From Verrucomicrobia bacterium SCGC AAA164-M04 (lineage in GTDB: Bacteria > Verrucomicrobiota > Verrucomicrobiae > Verrucomicrobiales > Akkermansiaceae): a DNA stretch of 9,676 nt. A program made the position numbers and the translations under genes. The stretch spans positions 1 to 9,676 of the forward strand of contig KB912143.1 in assembly GCA_000383735.1 (NCBI GenBank). Reading direction: 5' to 3'. Of this stretch, positions 1 through 7,248 are shown in pieces. Position 1 is the first letter of the stretch, and each line of letters opens with the position of its first letter. The notes beneath the pieces are model-generated. The model did not search any database, was not told the origin of the DNA, and saw nothing but the letters and a program-made list of their open reading frames with translations.

Positions 1-105
1 GCATGATGAGAAGGCTTTACCGCAGGATTGCGGCAGTGGAAACCCCCAACTCATCTTAAGGCAAAGTTTTATTTGGGAGTGGCGATTTCTAGAGGAAGTA
101 GAACC
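1..105. other. Left-edge stretch, no gene assigned; nested inverted repeats
   Basis: No convincing gene was found here. One plus frame is open from the left edge to a TAA at 57-59 and ends in RRIAAVETPNSS; it could be the tail of a gene lying mostly outside the window. Another frame is open from base 2 through the pentanucleotide repeat to a TAA at 188-190, but its translation does not look like a real protein. Two inverted repeats are nested: GATGAG (5-10) with CTCATC (50-55), enclosing CCGCA (20-24) with TGCGG (29-33) around a GGAT loop. No T-tract follows, so a simple intrinsic terminator is not supported. I do not recognise a known RNA family. Confidence 0.25.
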
Positions 106-160
106 GAGAAGAGAAGAGAAGAGAAGAGAAGAGAAGAGAAGAGAAGAGAAGAGAAGAGAA
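106..160. repeat. Pentanucleotide tandem repeat (GAGAA)11
   Basis: Eleven uninterrupted, perfect copies of GAGAA fill these 55 bases. The purine-only tract continues to base 164, so one strand is pure purine for 59 bases. The unit is five bases long, so gain or loss of one copy shifts any reading frame through it and changes the spacing of flanking sites. All three plus frames through the array are free of stops and encode a cycling Glu-Lys-Arg-Arg-Glu run. The array lies about 170 bases before the methyltransferase start. Perfect short repeats of this kind are typical slipped-strand mispairing sites; whether this one alters expression is unknown. Confidence 0.97.
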
Positions 161-210
161 GGGATCAGGGACCAAGGGGTTGGTCGTTAAGAATAAAGCA
201 GGAGCGCAAT

Positions 211-243
211 ATGAGTGAGTCAGATCGCGTCAATTTCATATAA
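211..243 (+). CDS. Possible ten-codon leader ORF (MSESDRVNFI)
   Basis: An ATG at 211 is preceded by AGGAG (200-204) at six-base spacing, the best Shine-Dalgarno arrangement seen in the window. The frame ends at TAA 241-243 after ten codons. The peptide has no recognisable function and no run of one amino acid that would mark a classic attenuation leader. It lies 88 bases before the methyltransferase start and is followed at once by a short inverted repeat. It may be a leader peptide, or a chance ORF; the good ribosome binding site is the only real support. Confidence 0.2.
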   Translation: MSESDRVNFI

Positions 244-256
244 TTGTTAAAACAAT
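243..256. promoter_or_regulatory. Perfect inverted repeat ATTGTT-AA-AACAAT
   Basis: Two six-base arms flank a two-base centre, giving a perfect 14-base palindrome in the A+T-rich stretch before the methyltransferase gene. The loop is too short for a stable RNA hairpin, so a protein binding site is more likely than a terminator. I see no convincing -35/-10 pair near it, and the motif does not recur elsewhere in the window. Confidence 0.25.
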
Positions 257-331
257 CGCATACTTTTGTCATTTTCGTTTGCTTGGTCTCTAGTCTGGAC
301 ATTTTCATTCTAGGGGTTTGATTGTTTCGCA

Positions 332-1060
332 ATGGCAGATGTTTATGAGACAGAGCGATATGTTGGGGAGTATCTCCTTTTTCATTATGGAAAGCCCAAG
401 GAGATTTTACCTTGGGAGCATGGTCCGGCCGCGGCGTTGGATTTCCCGGTTCGGACGGTGGGGTATTTCTCCAAAGGTAGTGTCGGTCGTTCTTTAGACG
501 TGGGTTGCGCCGTGGGAAGGTCTTCGTTTGAGCTCGGCAGGACCAGTAGTGAGGTGATCGGGATCGATTTTTCGAGAGCATTTATTACAGCGGCCGAGAA
601 GATCGGGGCGGGACAAACGCTTTCGTGCCAAAGATTAGAGGAGGCAGGGGAAGTTACGACAGTGAATGTTTCGCGGCCCGGTGGGACGGATGGAGGCGGA
701 ATCACTTTTGAAGTGGGCGACGCGATGAATTTGCGGGATGAGCTGGGGAAGTTTGATCGTGTGCATGCTGCGAATCTTGTTTGCCGTCTTCCCGAGCCCC
801 GCCGATTTTTATCAAAGCTCGCTAGCTTGGTGCGAAATGGTGGTGAGTTAGTTTTGGCGACTCCTTGTACCTGGCTAGAGGAATTCACACAGAAGGAAAA
901 TTGGCCTGAAGGGCGCACTCTTGACTGGCTTAAGAAAGAACTCGGGAATGACTTCGAATTGATTGAAGTGGCCGATGAACCTTTTTTGATTCGAGAGACT
1001 GCGCGCAAGTTCCAGTGGACGGTCTCAATGGTGACCAAATGGAAGCGTGTTGATCCTTAA
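332..1060 (+). CDS. Stand-alone 4-mercaptohistidine (ovothiol) N-methyltransferase, OvoA C-terminal domain type
   Basis: This 242-residue cytoplasmic protein is a class I SAM-dependent methyltransferase. The SAM-binding glycine motif is LDVGCAVGRSS (55-65), the acidic end of strand 2 is GIDFS (77-81), and EVGDA (127-131) follows. Features I associate with the OvoA C-terminal domain are the N-terminal YETERYVGEYLLFHYG (5-20), AANLVCRLPEP (146-156) and TPCTWLEEFT (177-186). In ovothiol synthesis this domain methylates the imidazole ring of 4/5-mercaptohistidine, using SAM, to give ovothiol A. OvoA is usually one long protein, with the iron-dependent sulfoxide synthase in front; here the methyltransferase has its own ATG and no fused domain. 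The synthase may lie left of the window. The ATG at 332 starts just before the conserved YET segment. The nearest purine-rich site, AGGGG at 312-316, is rather distant (15 bases), so initiation looks weak. A different small-molecule methyltransferase is possible but less likely. Confidence 0.83.
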   Translation: MADVYETERYVGEYLLFHYGKPKEILPWEHGPAAALDFPVRTVGYFSKGSVGRSLDVGCAVGRSSFELGRTSSEVIGIDFSRAFITAAEKIGAGQTLSCQRLEEAGEVTTVNVSRPGGTDGGGITFEVGDAMNLRDELGKFDRVHAANLVCRLPEPRRFLSKLASLVRNGGELVLATPCTWLEEFTQKENWPEGRTLDWLKKELGNDFELIEVADEPFLIRETARKFQWTVSMVTKWKRVDP

Positions 1061-1089
1061 TTGGGATGAGTTTGAAAAGTTGAGAGTAT

Positions 1090-1115
1090 AGCCAGGCGCC
1101 CTTGACTGGTTTTTT
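1090..1115 (+). terminator. Weak candidate intrinsic terminator after the methyltransferase gene
   Basis: AGCCAG (1090-1095) can pair with CTGGTT (1106-1111), one pair being G-T, around a ten-base loop, and a run of six T (1110-1115) overlaps the end of the stem. A second short stem, CTTGC (1124-1128) with GCAAG (1139-1143), is followed by a broken T-rich stretch. Either could end the methyltransferase transcript before the phosphorylase control region. Both stems are short, so confidence is low. Confidence 0.35.
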
Positions 1116-1161
1116 GGTTCTGGCTTGCAGTTGCTCTGGCAAGGTTTCTTTTGGCTAAAGA

Positions 1162-1177
1162 TTGCATAAAGTTGCAA
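1162..1177. promoter_or_regulatory. Candidate LacI-family operator, copy 1 (TTGCATAAAGTTGCAA)
   Basis: The outer arms TTGCA and TGCAA form a 16-base inverted repeat around a six-base centre. The first twelve bases recur exactly at 1219-1230. The TGCA-N6-TGCA skeleton also appears at 7228-7241, between the divergent LacI and GH81 genes. This distribution, in front of both sugar-use transcription units and near the regulator gene, suggests the binding site of the LacI protein encoded at 6079-7134. The assignment is inference from motif and location. Confidence 0.55.
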
Positions 1178-1218
1178 AATAAAAATTTTCTCTTGTTTGG
1201 CGCTTTGTTTGAAATAGG

Positions 1219-1234
1219 TTGCATAAAGTTACAT
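1219..1234. promoter_or_regulatory. Candidate LacI-family operator, copy 2 (TTGCATAAAGTTACAT)
   Basis: The left twelve bases are identical to copy 1, which lies 57 bases upstream; the right arm is degraded (TACAT in place of TGCAA). It lies 61 bases before the phosphorylase ATG at 1295, a plausible place to overlap the promoter. The best, still weak, -35/-10 guess is TTGTTT (1205-1210) with GTTACA (1228-1233), which this site would cover. Two sites at this distance could allow cooperative binding. Confidence 0.5.
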
Positions 1235-1294
1235 CGATCTATCTCTCGTGACTAGGATGGGTTTTATTGAGATAACGAAGTAAAAGAATGACCA

Positions 1295-4200
1295 ATGACA
1301 CCTTTGACTTTTACCCCTGAATCGAAAGAAATGACCAGAACCATCGAATTTGATCAGGTTAATGAATGGGAAATTCGTGACGGACGGGATTTTGCGGTGA
1401 TTGACCATCTCGAGGAATTTGATCCTTTCTTTCTCAGTATCGCAACGGTGACAAATCAGTGGTTGTTTTGCAGTAGTAATGGTTCCTTGAGCGCTGGCCG
1501 GGAGAACCCGGAGAAGGCGCTTTTTCCTTATCTGACGGTCGATAAAATTCTCGGTAATTGGAACGAAACAGGCCCATTCACTGCGATCGAATGCGAAGGC
1601 GAAACCTGGCATCCTTTCTGGCCTACTTCTATTCACACCACGCCGATTCGTCGGCGTCTCCTGAAGAGTTTTCTGGGCGAAGAATTAATTTTTGAAGAGT
1701 GGAATGAAAACTTAGAGCTTCGTTTCAGCTATCACTGGCAGCTCTCTGGCAAGTTTGGTTTTGTGAGGAAAGTCAAAATCACGAATGAAGGAAGTGAGAC
1801 GAAGAATTTTAGGATCGTGGATGGTCTTCAGGATTTACAGGTGCCTGGAGTGAGCCAGCGCTTGCATCTAGATTTAAGTTGCCTTGCTGATGCCTACAAA
1901 ATGAGCGAGGTCTGCTGCGAAGGTCGTTTGATGATTCATCGATTGGCTTCTGGAATCGTTGATGCTCCAATCCCTCTGGAAAGCCTGAAGGCTACAACCG
2001 TTTGGACCACCGGTTTTTCAGAGGCTGAACCCTTTTTGTCCCGCCGTGATGCCGAGCAGTTTTTAAGGGGTGAATCTTCCGACGGGAATAAAACTAAATC
2101 ACGAGGAAAGCGCGGAGCTTTTTTATTGGGGGCAGATTTGTCCGTGCCGGCAGGGGAGTCCAAGGAGTGGATGATGGTCGCGGAGATTGAACAAACTCAT
2201 CGTGAGGTCGGAAGCTTGGTCGGGTCACTCCGTGACGAGCTTACTTTGCTCACAGCCGTTGAAGAAGACTTGGAGGAAGGACGGAAGAGGCTGCGTGAAC
2301 TTGTAGAATCAGTGGATGGGTTTCAGAAAAGCGCTGATCTCGATACCTCCCATTACCACTACCATAATACTCTCTGTAACTTATTACGTGGGGGTCTTCC
2401 TGAAAATGGATCGATTCTTTCCGCGGCTCAGTTCAAGCACTTTGTAACTCAGAATAATCGGGAGCTAGCTGAACGATTTGAGGACTGGTTTTCGAGTCTG
2501 CCTGAATCATTCGAGCGAGACTGGATCATGGCAGAAGCCCGCGGCCAGGGGGATTCAGATTTGATCCGCCTCACGACGGAATACTTGCCTCTTATTTTGG
2601 GCAGGCGGCATGGTGATCCAAGCCGCCCTTGGAATAAGTTTAACATTCGGCTTCACGATGAAGAGGGGCGACCAGTCCACCATTACGAAGGAAATTGGCG
2701 CGATATTTTTCAAAACTGGGAGGCACTCGCATGGAGTTATCCGGTCTTTCTCGACGGTTTTATTTCCAGATTTCTTAGCGCTTCTACGGTGGATGGTTTT
2801 AATCCCTACCGCGTGACTTCATCGGGAGTTGATTGGGAAGTTCCTGATCCAGATGATCCTTGGGTTTCTATTGGTTACTGGGGCGATCATCAGATCATCT
2901 ATCTTCTGAAGTTTTTAGAACTCAAAGCAAAGATTGATCCCGAGTTTCTCGATTCGTGGAGTGAGTCTCATTTCGTTTTTGCAGATGTGCCGTATCGACT
3001 TGCGAGTTGGGAGAAGACCCTCGCCGATCCTCGCGATACGGTAGAGTTTGATCAGGAGCGTCATGATCAACTTTTGGCTAAGAAAGAGGAGATCGGAGGG
3101 GATGGATTGCTCCTTTGCGACGAAGGTGGCGAGATCATTCGAGTAGGGTTGATCGAAAAATTACTCATCCCCGCAATGGCTAAGCTTGGTCAATTGATTC
3201 CAGATGGTGGAATCTGGATGAACGCCCAAAAGCCCGAGTGGAACGACGCTAATAATGCCCTAGCCGGCAATGGTCTTTCGGTCGTAACGACGGGATATCT
3301 GCTCCGCTATTTGCGGTTCTTACAGCGTTCGATTCAGACATGTCGGCTCACTGAATTTTCAGTTTCCAAAGCGACCCAACAAGCAGTTCAGCGATTGGCT
3401 GAAGTCCTCGGTGACCCTCGCTGGAAGCAGAATGGTCCGGTATCGAGTAATGATCGATTTGAGCTGGCTCAGGCAAATGGCCTTGTGATGCAAGATTATC
3501 GAGATTCGGTCAGGGGAGAGATTTGTCATGTGGGGAGTCTTGCTGCCTCTGGTATTCTCAGCTTCTTGTCTCATGCGATTGATGCGGTGGAGGGAGTCTT
3601 GCAATCCAACCGAAGACCGGACGGACTTTGGCATGCCTACAACGTGCTAGACGCGCGCCCAGGAATTCCGGAAATGAAAGTTCAAAACCTTCAGCTAATG
3701 TTGGAAGGTCAGGTTGCGATTCTCAGCTCGGGGTTCCTTGAGAATGAGACTGCAGTGAGTCTATTGGAGGATCTGTCCAAGAGTGATCTTCGTTCGAAAC
3801 GTCATCCGACCTATTTATTATATCCCGATCGCGAGCTCGCTGGATTTGATGAACTCAATCGAATTCCTGATGCTGACTTGAGAGGTAATCAACTCCTCGC
3901 TTCGATGGCGAAAAAAGGGGATGAGCGTCTAGTTTACGAGGACGGAACGGGAGCTTGGAGGTTTAATGAAACTCTGGTCAATGGATACGCCCTGACGGAC
4001 TGCTTAACTCAGATCGGTGATCTTTCCCTCGAAAATCGAACGGCGATCGAGAAAATATACGAAAAGGTCTTCTCCCATCACTCCTTTACGGGGCGCAGTG
4101 GTTCTATGTTTGGTTATGAGGGTTTGGGATGCGTCTATTGGCATATGGTTTCCAAGCTGATGCTCGCCGCGCAGGAAGTTGCTTTGGCGGTTGGCAAGAG

Positions 4201-4690
4201 TGGGAAATCAAGTGATGAACTGAAGTCTCGGTCCGTCGCTGCCTATTATGCAGTCCAGCGAGGTTTGGGTTTCCGTCAAACTCCGCAAAGCTATGGAGCG
4301 TTTCCGGCTGAACCTTATTCTCACAGTCAGGGCGAGAGAGGGGCCCAACAACCGGGCCTGACCGGACAAGTGAAGGAAGGTTTGCTCTGCCGTCTGGGAG
4401 AGTTGGGAATCGACTTTGAAGACGGGCAGCTGAGTTTCCGTCCTCACCTCCTTCGAGCAGCAGAATTCGTGGATGGTGTGCTGTCCTTTACCCATGCCCG
4501 GACTCCCTTGCAATACGAGTCATGTGAAGACCTAGAAACGCCTAAGGCCACCGTCTTCAAAAATGATGGTCAGGAACTAGTTTTTTCAAACGGGGTTCTC
4601 GACATTGAGACGAGTTCGAGCATTCTTTTCAACCGGGGAATGGTCGCCAAAGTCATCATTCAAATTCCCTCTAATTGGCTTATTTTCTAA
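1295..4690 (+). CDS. Large GH94-like glycoside phosphorylase, probable beta-1,3-glucan phosphorylase (GH149/GH161 type)
   Basis: The 1131-residue protein has no signal peptide and should be cytoplasmic. Residues to about 330 look like the N-terminal beta-sandwich of GH94-type phosphorylases. A helical catalytic barrel starts near HYHYHNTLCNLLRGG (about 353-367) and carries NWRDIFQNWEALA (467-479), GVDWE (511-515) and GYWGDHQ (527-533). PEWNDANNALAGNG follows, in which Asp651 matches the catalytic acid of the GH94 WND motif. TGQVKEG (1023-1029) and a C-terminal beta region finish the chain. Length far exceeds cellobiose phosphorylases (about 800) and fits the roughly 1100-residue GH149/GH161 beta-1,3-glucan phosphorylases, which release glucose-1-phosphate. 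I cannot separate those two families by eye. The GH81 neighbour supports a beta-1,3 substrate. The start is uncertain: ATG 1295 and ATG 1331 (residue 13) are both in frame with weak ribosome binding sites. An out-of-frame ATG at 1288 opens ten codons across this start. It probably forms an operon with the symporter. Confidence 0.8.
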   Translation: MTPLTFTPESKEMTRTIEFDQVNEWEIRDGRDFAVIDHLEEFDPFFLSIATVTNQWLFCSSNGSLSAGRENPEKALFPYLTVDKILGNWNETGPFTAIECEGETWHPFWPTSIHTTPIRRRLLKSFLGEELIFEEWNENLELRFSYHWQLSGKFGFVRKVKITNEGSETKNFRIVDGLQDLQVPGVSQRLHLDLSCLADAYKMSEVCCEGRLMIHRLASGIVDAPIPLESLKATTVWTTGFSEAEPFLSRRDAEQFLRGESSDGNKTKSRGKRGAFLLGADLSVPAGESKEWMMVAEIEQTHREVGSLVGSLRDELTLLTAVEEDLEEGRKRLRELVESVDGFQKSADLDTSHYHYHNTLCNLLRGGLPENGSILSAAQFKHFVTQNNRELAERFEDWFSSLPESFERDWIMAEARGQGDSDLIRLTTEYLPLILGRRHGDPSRPWNKFNIRLHDEEGRPVHHYEGNWRDIFQNWEALAWSYPVFLDGFISRFLSASTVDGFNPYRVTSSGVDWEVPDPDDPWVSIGYWGDHQIIYLLKFLELKAKIDPEFLDSWSESHFVFADVPYRLASWEKTLADPRDTVEFDQERHDQLLAKKEEIGGDGLLLCDEGGEIIRVGLIEKLLIPAMAKLGQLIPDGGIWMNAQKPEWNDANNALAGNGLSVVTTGYLLRYLRFLQRSIQTCRLTEFSVSKATQQAVQRLAEVLGDPRWKQNGPVSSNDRFELAQANGLVMQDYRDSVRGEICHVGSLAASGILSFLSHAIDAVEGVLQSNRRPDGLWHAYNVLDARPGIPEMKVQNLQLMLEGQVAILSSGFLENETAVSLLEDLSKSDLRSKRHPTYLLYPDRELAGFDELNRIPDADLRGNQLLASMAKKGDERLVYEDGTGAWRFNETLVNGYALTDCLTQIGDLSLENRTAIEKIYEKVFSHHSFTGRSGSMFGYEGLGCVYWHMVSKLMLAAQEVALAVGKSGKSSDELKSRSVAAYYAVQRGLGFRQTPQSYGAFPAEPYSHSQGERGAQQPGLTGQVKEGLLCRLGELGIDFEDGQLSFRPHLLRAAEFVDGVLSFTHARTPLQYESCEDLETPKATVFKNDGQELVFSNGVLDIETSSSILFNRGMVAKVIIQIPSNWLIF

Positions 4691-4702
4691 TCTCAAATTC
4701 TC

Positions 4703-6082
4703 ATGTCTTCTGAAACTTCTCAAACACTCTCAACTAAAGAGAAAATCGGCTACGGACTCGGTGACACTGCTTCGAACTTTGTTTTCCATATCGTTAATGC
4801 CTTCCTGATTACTTACTACACCGACGTTATGGGTCTTAATCCAGCAGCGGTGGGGACTCTTTACGCAGTTGCCCGCTTGTGGGATGCAATTTCTGATCCG
4901 TTAATGGGGGGGCTCGCTGACCGAACACAGACCCAATTCGGAAAGTATCGCCCTTATTTGCTTTGGATCGCTGTTCCCTACGGATTAATCGGGTTTTTGG
5001 CCTTCCTCGGGCCAGACTTGGACCCTACTTGGAAATTGGTTTATGCCTATGTAACTTATATTGCCCTGATGACAGTTTATACGGCAATCAATGTTCCGTA
5101 TTCGGCTATGATGGGCACGATGACAGGAGACCCCGCAGAGCGGGCATCGCTCTCGAATTTTAGGTTTGCAGGAGCCTTTTCTGCTCAGGTGATCATTGGT
5201 CTCGCTTTGTTTCCTATCATTGACAGCTTTGGGGGACGGAATAGCCCGGAGGCGTGGAGGACTGCCATGATGGTTTTCTCGATACTAGCGACCGTTCTGT
5301 TTCTCTATACTTTTTCCACAACCCGTGAGCGGATTGCACCATCCAAGGAGGAAAGAGTCGATTTGCGAAAAGACTTTAGCTATCTGACGCAAAACAAGCC
5401 CCTGATCGTCATGCTAATCGTGGCCTTCATAACCTTAGCGTTCTCAGGATTGAGATGGGGAATAACCTATCCCTACTTGAAGTATTTGGCAGATCTTGGA
5501 GACGAGAAATATTTTTGGTATTTGGATAGAATGTCGATTTTTTATGCTTCGGCGCCCATAGCTCTTGTTCTAGGACTTTTGCTGACCAAGCCGCTTTCGA
5601 GGCGGTTCGGCAAAAGGAACGCCTTGATTGGGTTGACAATGATTAACGCATTTTCTGTGATTGCATTTTACTTTGTGCCAGCAAAAAACTTTGAGCAAAT
5701 CTTTTGGCTGAATATCGCTAGTGCGTTTTTCGCGGGTCCAATGCCTGCATTAGTATGGGCCATCTACACCGATGTGGTTGACTATGGCGAATGGAAGTTT
5801 GGACGCCGTATCACAGCACTCACTTTTGCCGCTGCGATGTTAGTTCAGAAAGCTGGGCTTGCTCTTGGGGGGTGGGCTGTGGGAATGCTTCTCGCCTACT
5901 TTGGTTATGTTGCCAACGTTGAACAATCGTCCGAATCGGCCCATGGAATTCTTCTGATGTTTTCGATCATTCCTGGTGTGCTCACTATCCTATCAGGACT
6001 GGCCTTGTTTTGGTATAATTTGGACGATGAGGAGGTTGAGGAAATCGCATTGGAACTCGAGAAGCGTCGCAGCGAAGCCTAG
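4703..6082 (+). CDS. GPH-family (MelB-like) cation:sugar symporter, probably for beta-1,3-gluco-oligosaccharides
   Basis: The 459-residue inner-membrane protein has about twelve hydrophobic segments and the fingerprints of the glycoside-pentoside-hexuronide family of the major facilitator superfamily. GYGLGD near the N-terminus places Asp21 at the sugar-binding Asp of MelB. ARLWDAISDP (57-66) keeps both helix-II acids (Asp61, Asp65), which bind the coupling cation in MelB. LADRTQTQFGKYRPY (71-85) is the conserved loop. DYGEWKFGRR and Lys383, in VQKAGLALGG, are the helix XI-side motif. Asn130 stands where MelB has Asp124. The ATG lies 12 bases after the phosphorylase stop with no clear ribosome binding site, so co-transcription and perhaps translational coupling are likely. 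Import of laminari-oligosaccharides is inferred from the neighbours; the sequence alone does not fix the sugar. Its TAG stop overlaps that of the convergent regulator. Confidence 0.88.
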   Translation: MSSETSQTLSTKEKIGYGLGDTASNFVFHIVNAFLITYYTDVMGLNPAAVGTLYAVARLWDAISDPLMGGLADRTQTQFGKYRPYLLWIAVPYGLIGFLAFLGPDLDPTWKLVYAYVTYIALMTVYTAINVPYSAMMGTMTGDPAERASLSNFRFAGAFSAQVIIGLALFPIIDSFGGRNSPEAWRTAMMVFSILATVLFLYTFSTTRERIAPSKEERVDLRKDFSYLTQNKPLIVMLIVAFITLAFSGLRWGITYPYLKYLADLGDEKYFWYLDRMSIFYASAPIALVLGLLLTKPLSRRFGKRNALIGLTMINAFSVIAFYFVPAKNFEQIFWLNIASAFFAGPMPALVWAIYTDVVDYGEWKFGRRITALTFAAAMLVQKAGLALGGWAVGMLLAYFGYVANVEQSSESAHGILLMFSIIPGVLTILSGLALFWYNLDDEEVEEIALELEKRRSEA

Positions 6083-7134
6083 CCTTTTGGGGTCGCTACG
6101 GTTTCGCCCTCGATGAGTGTTCCGCTTATGTAAGTGCTTTGGCTCCCACCGAAGCGTTGGCGGATCCGTGAAGCGAGTCTGTCTGCGCCTGTCATCCCAA
6201 TCGCTCGGAAAGGGATATCAATCGTGGTGAGGGCCGGCCGATCGGCACTCCTCTGAATTCCATCAAAGCCAGTGATCGAGACGTCTTTCGGGACTTTGAG
6301 TCCGTGGTTTTCAAATCCATCGATAAGATCGTAGCCTTGGTGGTCGGCTGCGCAGACCCAAGCGGTCACGCCTTCCTTAGTTCTCTTTATTGCCTCGTCG
6401 ATACCACTGGCGACCGAGCCAAACGTCCGGGGAAAAATCCCGATAATGTCGCGATTTGAGACCTTGAGTTTTTTCCGAGCCATTTTTTCAACAAAGGCAC
6501 TGTAACGCCGAAATGACCAGCTAGCTGCGATGGTATAATCCCTCGTGTAAAACCCGATTTTCCGATGTCCTTTAGCAATCAGTTGATCAATCACCATAGA
6601 GATTCCCGAGCTGTGATCTACGTCCGCACAGTCAATCGACTCATGCTCAAGTTGGTCAACGAGTGAGACGAGAGGAAGTTGGTAGGAAAGCTCTTTAATG
6701 ATTGAGTCCGCGAAGGGATAAATCAGGAGGACTCCTCGATTTTTCCGCGACTTCAGACTTTTGATCTTGGCGAAAGCCGGATCGTCAATGCTGTTCACCG
6801 AGGGTGGGACGAAATCGACATCGACATCAACCTGATGGGCTTGCGCAAACTCAGAGACGCCTACGAGAATTTGTTCGCCTGGGCTTTTGTAGTCATCCCG
6901 AAAGTATTCTTCGGTGTCACTGCAGATTAAAACGTTAAAATTAACCCTCTTTCTTGCTTTTTTTACCGCTGGACTCCGAGATTCGAGGTGAGTGTAGCCC
7001 ATTTCGGCTGCTAGTTGAAAGACCTTGGCGCGTGTCGTGGCATTGATGCCCGCATGATTGGTGAAGCACCGTGATACGGTGGCCCGGGAGATCCCGAGCT
7101 GATCAGCAATGGCTTTTTGGTTCACTTTGGGCAT
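6079..7134 (-). CDS. LacI-family transcriptional regulator
   Basis: This 351-residue protein has a typical LacI layout. An N-terminal helix-turn-helix (about 5-25: KAIADQLGISRATVSRCF) and a third helix ending in AAEMGY (42-47) are followed by a periplasmic-binding-protein-like effector domain from about 66. That domain holds DHSSGISMVIDQLIAKGH, SITGFDG and LTTIDIPFRAIGMTGADRL, as in sugar-responsive members. The hinge is odd: instead of the usual PNxxARxL helix it reads SRSPAVKKARKR (52-63), with no clear counterpart of the leucine that wedges into the central CG step in PurR and LacI. The gene is divergent from GH81 and convergent with the symporter. It probably represses both units until a laminarin-derived sugar binds. 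The effector is unknown. The start at 7134 places the HTH in its normal position; no strong ribosome binding site precedes it. Confidence 0.93.
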   Translation of the reverse strand: MPKVNQKAIADQLGISRATVSRCFTNHAGINATTRAKVFQLAAEMGYTHLESRSPAVKKARKRVNFNVLICSDTEEYFRDDYKSPGEQILVGVSEFAQAHQVDVDVDFVPPSVNSIDDPAFAKIKSLKSRKNRGVLLIYPFADSIIKELSYQLPLVSLVDQLEHESIDCADVDHSSGISMVIDQLIAKGHRKIGFYTRDYTIAASWSFRRYSAFVEKMARKKLKVSNRDIIGIFPRTFGSVASGIDEAIKRTKEGVTAWVCAADHQGYDLIDGFENHGLKVPKDVSITGFDGIQRSADRPALTTIDIPFRAIGMTGADRLASRIRQRFGGSQSTYISGTLIEGETVATPKG

Positions 7135-7226
7135 AGCAATAATTTTGATCGCCGTAGGGCGATAGGAAGAGAATGCTCATCGATAGGCGGCATGGCAAGA
7201 ATCAGAATAAGGGAGGTTTCCGGGAT

Positions 7227-7247
7227 ATGCAATATTATGCAAATATT
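7227..7247. promoter_or_regulatory. Candidate LacI-family operator, copy 3, in the lacI/GH81 divergent region
   Basis: ATGCAATATTATGCAA (7227-7242) carries TGCA at 7228-7231 and 7238-7241, the same ten-base periodicity as copy 1. Next to it, AATATT-ATGCA-AATATT (7231-7247) forms a second overlapping inverted repeat. The site lies 71-91 bases before the GH81 ATG and 93-113 bases before the regulator's ATG, so one bound dimer could act on both divergent promoters. On the minus strand it contains TAATAT, a fair -10 hexamer for the regulator gene. Confidence 0.5.
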
Positions 7248-7248
7248 A

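Noticed and set aside
1..60. Nested inverted repeats GATGAG/CTCATC and CCGCA/TGCGG as a riboswitch or structured RNA
   Set aside because: No conserved core of any riboswitch or small RNA family I know is present; short pairings like these arise by chance.
385..1038. Long minus-strand open frame across the methyltransferase gene
   Set aside because: It is Ser/Pro-rich with no domain, and the plus-strand frame has clear SAM methyltransferase motifs; it is a shadow frame.
1288..1320. Ten-codon ORF starting seven bases before, and overlapping, the phosphorylase start
   Set aside because: No good ribosome binding site and no conserved peptide feature. It may only reflect the uncertain start choice between 1295 and 1331.
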